Origin: Tanypteryx hageni
Taxonomy: Eukaryota; Arthropoda; Insecta; Odonata; Petaluridae
Direction: 5' to 3'
NCBI GenBank assembly: GCA_028673005.1
Contig: CM054114.1
Location: 130,344,470-130,408,469 of the forward strand
DNA length: 64,000 nucleotides
The first letter of the stretch is position 1. The number at the start of each line of letters is the position of its first letter. The notes beneath the pieces are model-generated. The model searched no databases, was not told the origin of the DNA, and saw only the letters and a program-made list of their open reading frames with translations. Made by a program: the position numbers and the translations under genes. Positions 58,561 through 64,000 of the stretch are shown here, one piece after another.

Positions 58561-59120
58561 CACGAACTGTTTAAAACGTTTTAAAACGTTACAGGGCAAA
58601 TTTCCTCTCTCACCTCTCCTGCAACCCACACCCCACCGCCGTTAAACACTCTCCCTACCCACCCCAAGGGCCGTTTCGAGAAAGAAGAAAAAAACAAAAC
58701 CGAAACGAAAAAGGGAAAAAAAGAGGCGACAGGAGCGGCGAAACCCGCCGGAATGAAAACTTTTTCTGCTCTCGATTTGCGCGGGAAGAGTTGGAGGGGA
58801 GAGAAAGAGAGAGAGGAGCCGGTGGAAGGAGGGAGGGGAGGGAGGAGGAGGGAATTGGGAGGTAGGTAGAAGATTGGGAGAGAGGAGAAAAGGAACCTTT
58901 TGGTCGAAGCGAAGAGCAATTCGCCTCAGGCTGCTGAATGGACTGGAGGGAAAGTTGCGTGTAGCCTCGTATAAAGAGAGTTGTGAAAAATCTCTTCTGT
59001 CCGTCCGTCCGAAGCAGATAGACGAGAACCTTCGGACAAACGGAGGGACAGATGGAAAGGAAAATGCACGATATTTCGTGCTAGTTTTATCCTACATATG
59101 TGAAAGATGCTGACGACTAT
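58561..59120. other. GC-richer block with GA patch and CCGTCCGTCC motif
   Basis: A doubled GTTTTAAAACGTTTTAAAAC-like word opens the block near 58569. A purine-rich patch covers about 58780-58890. TCTGTCCGTCCGTCCGAAG at about 58995-59013 is another inverted transposon-tail-like run. No gene supported. Confidence 0.45.
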
Positions 59121-60548
59121 CAATCATATGTTTTATCGAGTTTTCTTTAAAATAGTTTCATCTCTCTTGCTGTCCGCCTGGGTGCACATCCGACGTGTAC
59201 GGTTTGTTCATTCGTAACCCTTATTTTTATAATCCTCTGGCTGTTAGATGTTTTTTCTGCTTTTTGAACCCACTGTCGGTGAATCGCCGCTGATGACTTC
59301 TGTTCTGTAGCCGATATGCGTATCTGGTTTTTTTGACCTTTTCGTTGGAAGGAAATAGTTTCACGATCTGTCACTACTTTAGAGTGTCATAATCGCATTC
59401 TTAAAAGTTTTTGGTGATATACTTTCGTATTTTGCTGTTGATAATATAACCATGACAATAATTACTTTAACAGCTAATTATTAATTATTATTATTTGCGC
59501 ATTGTAATAGCTTGAATGTTGCTAATGAATAAAATTAACAAATAAATTTTCCAAAATTTGTTTTGTGATGAATACATTCAGTAGAATATTCCAAAAGATT
59601 TATATTTTTTTGTTCGTGGTAATGATTGTTTTAAGGTCCAAAATGACGAATGCATTCCAGCGGGCTGACATTTTCAAATATGGAAAGGCTAAGAATGCAT
59701 TTACAGTAAAACGTATAGCTCGATTGCTGTTCTCATGGGGCTGAGGGAAGGGAATTGAACTTTTTTAAGTGCTTTTTATTTCTTCGATTTTTGGAAAACT
59801 GTTATTTTTGGGGCATTGGAAATCTTCTCGATGAATCGTAGAATATATGATACCGTCTCTTCCTTAGGGAAATAACCTTATATGACAAACTATTTCCTTC
59901 AAATATCCATAAGAAGCTTGTGAAAACAAAGCATCCATCATCAATGTTGAATCATCCATAATAGAGTCAAAAATTAAAAATTGACCACCGTAGAATCACC
60001 ACTGATGGCGGCTGCTCGGTAGACGAAACACGCATCAGCTTTTTCCAACCTTTCTACGATGGTTCCGGAGACATGCTTGGACAATTTGATCTTAGCCAGA
60101 AGGCGAGTTCGATAATTTCTTATCGAATAAACAATCCCTGTCTATAATTGTGTTACCACCTCATTAATAGGCGATCCTATAGATAACATATCTCGATTTA
60201 TGAAAAAGAATACTCGTGTAATTGTTGAGATCCGCACAAAAATTGAAGATAACACCAATTCGCGTCGGGTTCGACAATTCTCTTTCGAAATGATTTCTAC
60301 TTAACATTTATTTATTTCATTTACTTTCGTACCAAACTCGCGCACAAGCGCATAAACCGACTTCCTTTTTTCGCTGTCTCTTAAAAAAACTGCCTACTCC
60401 CGCATGAATCCAAATGCGTTTCTTTCTTTCCGTTTCGGGGTAAATGAGAGCGACAGAGAGACTCGACAGCTATTTTTGCGTATCTCTATCTATTTTACTT
60501 CGGTTCCCACGGTACAACTTCTTGCACATTATATATGAAGTCGACCGA
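59121..60548. other. AT-rich non-coding DNA, no recognised feature
   Basis: No repeat or gene noticed before the inverted repeat at 60549. Confidence 0.5.
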
Positions 60549-60632
60549 TTGGTGAGTGTTTATTGTGCTTCCTCATCCCAACATCTTGTTGCCATCCATA
60601 TATCCCTTTTACCTTTCCTTTTCCGTAAGCTG

Positions 60633-60681
<49 letters not shown>

Positions 60682-60753
60682 CTAAAGGAAAAGAAAAGGT
60701 AGTGATGAGGGTGGCAACAAGGTGTTGAGGGAAGCCCAGCGGACACTCACCAA
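60549..60753. repeat. Inverted repeat with ~75-bp arms around a (TA)n microsatellite
   Basis: The left arm (60549-60625) and the complement of the right arm (60753-60680) share TTGGTGAGTGT, a GCTTCC block, an AACA-CTTGTTGCCA block and an ACCTTT-CTTTTCC block, in order. The centre is about 23 TA repeats (60634-60678). The arms read as the same element end in tail-to-tail orientation meeting at the microsatellite. Confidence 0.85.
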
Positions 60754-60904
60754 GTTGAGGACCAAGCTGGCAGGCTGCTGGGGGCGTCGAAGAGACACGT
60801 AAAACACACGAACACAAAAACACACGCAAGCTTATCGGGCCTAAGCCCTTCTTCAGCGAAAGAGTAACGTAAAGTGACACACTGGGCGGGGAATGACAGG
60901 GTGA
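60680..60904 (-). mobile_element. Probable Penelope-like retroelement terminal fragment
   Basis: On the minus strand the order is a CTTTCGCTGAAGAAGGGCTT block, GGCCCGATAAGC, a TG-rich stretch, and then the inverted-repeat arm ending in the TA microsatellite. A CTGAAGAAGGGCTT-GGCCCGA block is widespread in animal repeats linked to Penelope-like terminal repeats, which carry hammerhead ribozymes. CTGAAGA at 60856-60850 fits the CUGANGA core and GGGC-TTAG-GCCC can form stem II; the next core box is GATA where GAAA is expected. No reverse transcriptase remains. Assignment rests on motif resemblance. Confidence 0.45.
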
Positions 60905-60945
60905 TGTATATATATATATATATATATATAAATATATATCGACTA
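60905..60945 (+). repeat. (TA)n microsatellite
   Basis: Nearly uninterrupted TA repeats with one AAA interruption near 60932. Confidence 0.9.
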
Positions 60946-61654
60946 GTTTGGATTCTTAAATTTTAAACTAATAATTCCTTATCGATCCGGACAATTTAAG
61001 TCAGTCAGTTTTAGAACAACTGGTCCACAATCGTAGGGCCGCCCATTTAAAACAAGAAAAATACTAAAGCGAAACATATTAATTATTGTTTTATACTCAT
61101 TTATTATCATGTTGCAAGAAAATTGAGGCTTAATACGATAAAGTGAGATATAAATAAAATCGAAAATATCAAACTAATGAATATAATTAAAGGTAATCAA
61201 TCAGAGGAATGTGATAACAAACGCCATGAATCTTAACCCACAGTTTTTTATGAGATTGTTGTTGTTGGAGAGTGAATGAAATTAGTACCGAATCGTTCTA
61301 AAGAGCCATTGTCGAATGGGTTTCGCCTTTCTCGGTGTTAAGGTGGGGAATCGAAGTTAAAAAGAGTAGAGACTGTGAAAGTAGTTTGTATGAGTGTCAT
61401 ACACGTATGTGAAGGTTGCCTGTTGCCTGTCGAATAATGGGAATTTAAACATAATTCCTGACAATTTCGAATTCCTTGTCCTAAATAAAGATTTGATTAT
61501 TTTTAGAATCAGATGTTACCTATATGAGATGTCATCTTTTTTTCACTATGGCTAAATTACCTAATCATTTGAAGTAATCACTCAGTAATGTAATTTTTCC
61601 AAAACGGCTGAAGGCCGCACAAAATCACCCTGAGGGCCGTATGAAGCCCTAGAG
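60946..61654. other. AT-rich non-coding DNA
   Basis: No feature recognised except 61605-61652, where AACGGCTGAAGGCCGCACAA followed by GAGGGCCGTATGAAGCCC resembles a hAT-type end fragment next to the miniature element. Confidence 0.45.
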
Positions 61655-61948
61655 ACATGGCCGGCCAAAGGGGGGGATGCAGCGGATGCGAGGCATCCGG
61701 TCCGCCGAATATTGGGGCTCCCCGAAATTTGGAGATCTCATTTATTAAAGTATCGGGTGTCAATTTTACATAAACTTTTACTAAAAACCACTTGCCAAAT
61801 TTATTTTAAAAAATCATTCCAGAAAAGTAATAATTTTAAAACTAGGGGTCACGTGAATTTTGTTCGTTGTCTCTACGCACAATAATCTCGTTGGCCCCCC
61901 ATGGATATTCACATCTGGGTCCCATTCACTGCTTGGCCGGTTCTGCCT
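61655..61948 (+). mobile_element. Miniature element of a two-copy family (hAT-like ends), shorter copy
   Basis: Aligns with the complement of 40941-41326 (shared blocks are listed there). About 90 bases of the other copy's interior are missing or unalignable, and the homopolymer is only six C long here (61895-61900). The ends read GGCCGGCCAAAGGG and, inverted, GGCCAAGCAGTG. The short frames across it are not conserved in the other copy. Confidence 0.75.
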
Positions 61949-63848
61949 AGAAACGCAGGTTGGTGGCTCCGGATTTAAGCGAGCGTCCGGGTTTTTAATA
62001 AGAGTATCTTTTTTGCGGCGCCCGAGGACTAGTAGAGTATGGTTCGAATTCGGAAGGAGCATATGAGAAGTCATAACCGTGATGCCTCGCGTCAATCGTG
62101 ATTATCGACGGCCGCGTCACTTGGACGCCACTTAATGTTCGATACGGTCCCGAAACGCGGATCGTTGTTTGATTAATTGGAGATAAGGAGATTGTTTTAT
62201 CGGGCCTCGTGATGCGCCGAAGCTTCTGTGGGGGAAAATTTACCGTTCGGTACCATTTGGTGTCATTCCAAAGTGTCCAAAACGACCGTCATAGCGTCTA
62301 ATTGCCGGCAAACGTGACGTTTTCGATAAATTTATCGCTTTTATTTTATCGTCCGCGATTATTCTAGGGGCATTTATTGGACATCTTGGCAGTATATGGC
62401 TCGTTCGAGAATGGTCTTTTCAAAGGTATCAGCATTTTCCGCGCGTTCTCCAGACACTAGGCGTGTAATTTTATTTAAAACGTTAGCATTGGACGGGTAG
62501 TTTCATTTTCATGAATGACCAAATTTTGTCTGATTGTTTTCTTGCATTTAACTACACTTTCGTTGTTTTTTACACTATGACCATGATTTTACATGGAGTT
62601 GAACTAGGGTGAGACGAATTTACTTCATATTGCGGTGTCTTACGCATAAAACAAATAAAATCAACTGAAGAAGCCTTCACGCGGTGGAACTCCATATTCA
62701 AGGAGAATAATAACAAATAACACTTGGTAATAAAGTGTGATTTTTACCAAGTGCTACCTATCTTACGCATAGCCTACGGGAAAAGTTGAAAAAATGATCG
62801 CTGTTTACATTTATATATTGGTAAACTTATATGTGTGAATATGCTGTTATAATACTCGTAACAACGATTAAAATGAATCCTGGTTATGTAACCGTCATAA
62901 ATCTAAAACACATTAAGGGCAATTAGTGAATAGTCATGCAATTTTAAGCGGAGTAAATAATCGTCTAAAAGGGAAATACGTTGCTTTGACATCGCGTGCC
63001 TTTAATAACAGCTCGAGATGGTACGAGGCGTCCTTAAAAATCATTCCGAGTCGTTATCCATGTAAACTTGTTTATTTTAGACGATTTATGGGCAATAGGA
63101 TATATCCTGGTGATTAACCCAGTTCTTTGGGATTCAAAAGTTTCGTGAGTTTTTTTCCGTGTAAGGCGCGATGTCTCTCTACAAAGTTAATTCTTAAAAC
63201 GGTTATAAATGAACTACACCTAATTTTACAGAACCATACGTTGAAGTTTCCCGCGAGATAATTGTTCAAAATACATTTGTTCTGGATGGTGTTTCAGAAT
63301 CAGTTATCGGTGAATGGTGGACGGCTATTTTGCAGCTAAATAACGTAAATGGTGCAGCCAGTTACTTTAAGGCCATAGGTGTTTTTGTGTGACTTTGCCG
63401 CTTTATAACACCAATGCAATTATTGGGACACTCCGGTATATTTTGGTATATTGTTAGATTTTTTGCTTATGCCATATTTCGCCACGGGATCAGTCAAACA
63501 TTCTGATGCTTAACAGCCACTTTAATACTCATCATATCCTAATAGCGTATTTGACTTAAGTCAGAAGGTTTGACAAGCACCAATCTTACTCTCACCAACC
63601 GTTAATTAAAAAAGTGAATGTCATCAATGAACATGGAAAAATGAGCGTTTTTTTATTATTAAATTCAGTAATATTTTGTGTTTTATTTAGCTATGAATAT
63701 TTCTCCCATTAACGTAATCGTAGAAACGAAGAGAATTTGGTATTTGATCACCTGTTGTATGCGTAAATTTAGCTTATCTTGAGTTATGTTTCATTTAATT
63801 AGACCACAACATATTCGGTCACGAGAACCTTGTTCGTAAGTGGAAATG
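61949..63848. other. Non-coding DNA; candidate single-copy regulatory block at 62090-62420
   Basis: The 62090-62420 segment is non-repetitive and CpG-richer, with intermixed TTGATTAATTG, AGATAAGGAGA and CGATAAATTTATCG words that look like binding sites. A small hairpin (CACTTGGTAA/TTACCAAGTG) sits at about 62720-62753. No gene is supported; frames are under 70 codons. Confidence 0.45.
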
Positions 63849-63850
63849 TA

Positions 63851-64000
63851 CAGTCAAACTCCGATTTAGCGACACCGTTTGTCCATTCCTGACATTAGCA
63901 CTAAAGCGGGTGTAGCGGTAAATCTAGGTATATGCTTGCTCTGTGTAATTAGTAGAAGTTTTGTTCATTACAATTAATGGGCGGTATGCGGGGGTTGCGC
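63851..64000 (+). mobile_element. Possible pogo-like element end running off the window
   Basis: TA followed by CAGTCAAACTCCGATTTAGC at 63851 resembles a pogo/Tigger-type terminal repeat next to its TA target. The other end would lie beyond the window. Confidence 0.35.

Overview
The window looks like nuclear DNA of a multicellular animal, most likely an arthropod; I cannot name the taxon. It is AT-rich, has no operon structure, and has no gene with recognisable homology except one transposon fragment. It is full of animal-type mobile element debris: a non-LTR retrotransposon, tRNA-derived SINEs, hAT-like and pogo-like miniature elements, a Penelope-like fragment, and sequences in which a conserved block is followed by a GACAGACAGAC-type run. 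It also holds long purine or pyrimidine tracts. Nearly all long open frames lie in those tracts, where stop codons are rare, and are artefacts (Ser/Leu/Pro-rich on one strand, Arg/Glu/Gly-rich on the other). The window reads as a gene desert or the interior of a very long intron.

Layout. 0-3 kb: a pyrimidine tract, then a 1.8-kb purine satellite with a degenerate period of about 471 bp, then the 3' end of a non-LTR element on the minus strand. 3-12.4 kb: AT-rich single-copy-looking DNA with an inverted copy of a 675-bp dispersed repeat (9.16-9.84 kb). 12.4-13.7 kb: a second purine tract. 14.2-18.4 kb: a cluster of tRNA-derived elements, one with clear 13-bp target-site duplications, and a pogo-like miniature element. 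20.6-22.1 kb: a third purine tract. 23.7 kb: a 16-bp minisatellite. 25.3-29.1 kb: the richest segment, with purine then pyrimidine tracts, a 5'-truncated non-LTR retrotransposon carrying the only convincing protein homology (end of a reverse transcriptase), a hAT-like miniature element, a second non-LTR 3' end, more pyrimidine tract and the second full copy of the 675-bp repeat. 29.5-42.3 kb: several terminal-inverted-repeat elements and a 220-bp foldback. 42.4-48 kb: microsatellites and low-complexity tracts. 48-60 kb: mostly AT-rich DNA without recognised features. 60.5-62 kb: a tail-to-tail Penelope-like pair around a TA microsatellite and a second copy of the miniature element at 41 kb. 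62-64 kb: single-copy-looking DNA and a possible pogo-like end at the edge.

No cellular gene, rRNA, functional tRNA, CRISPR array or bacterial-type system could be supported. The most interesting signals concern mobile elements: all three non-LTR 3' ends lie against polypyrimidine tracts; the purine tracts are degenerate satellites with periods of several hundred bp; a 675-bp repeat conserves a tRNA-type B box and an X-box-like palindrome; and a Penelope-like fragment has a nearly complete hammerhead-like core.
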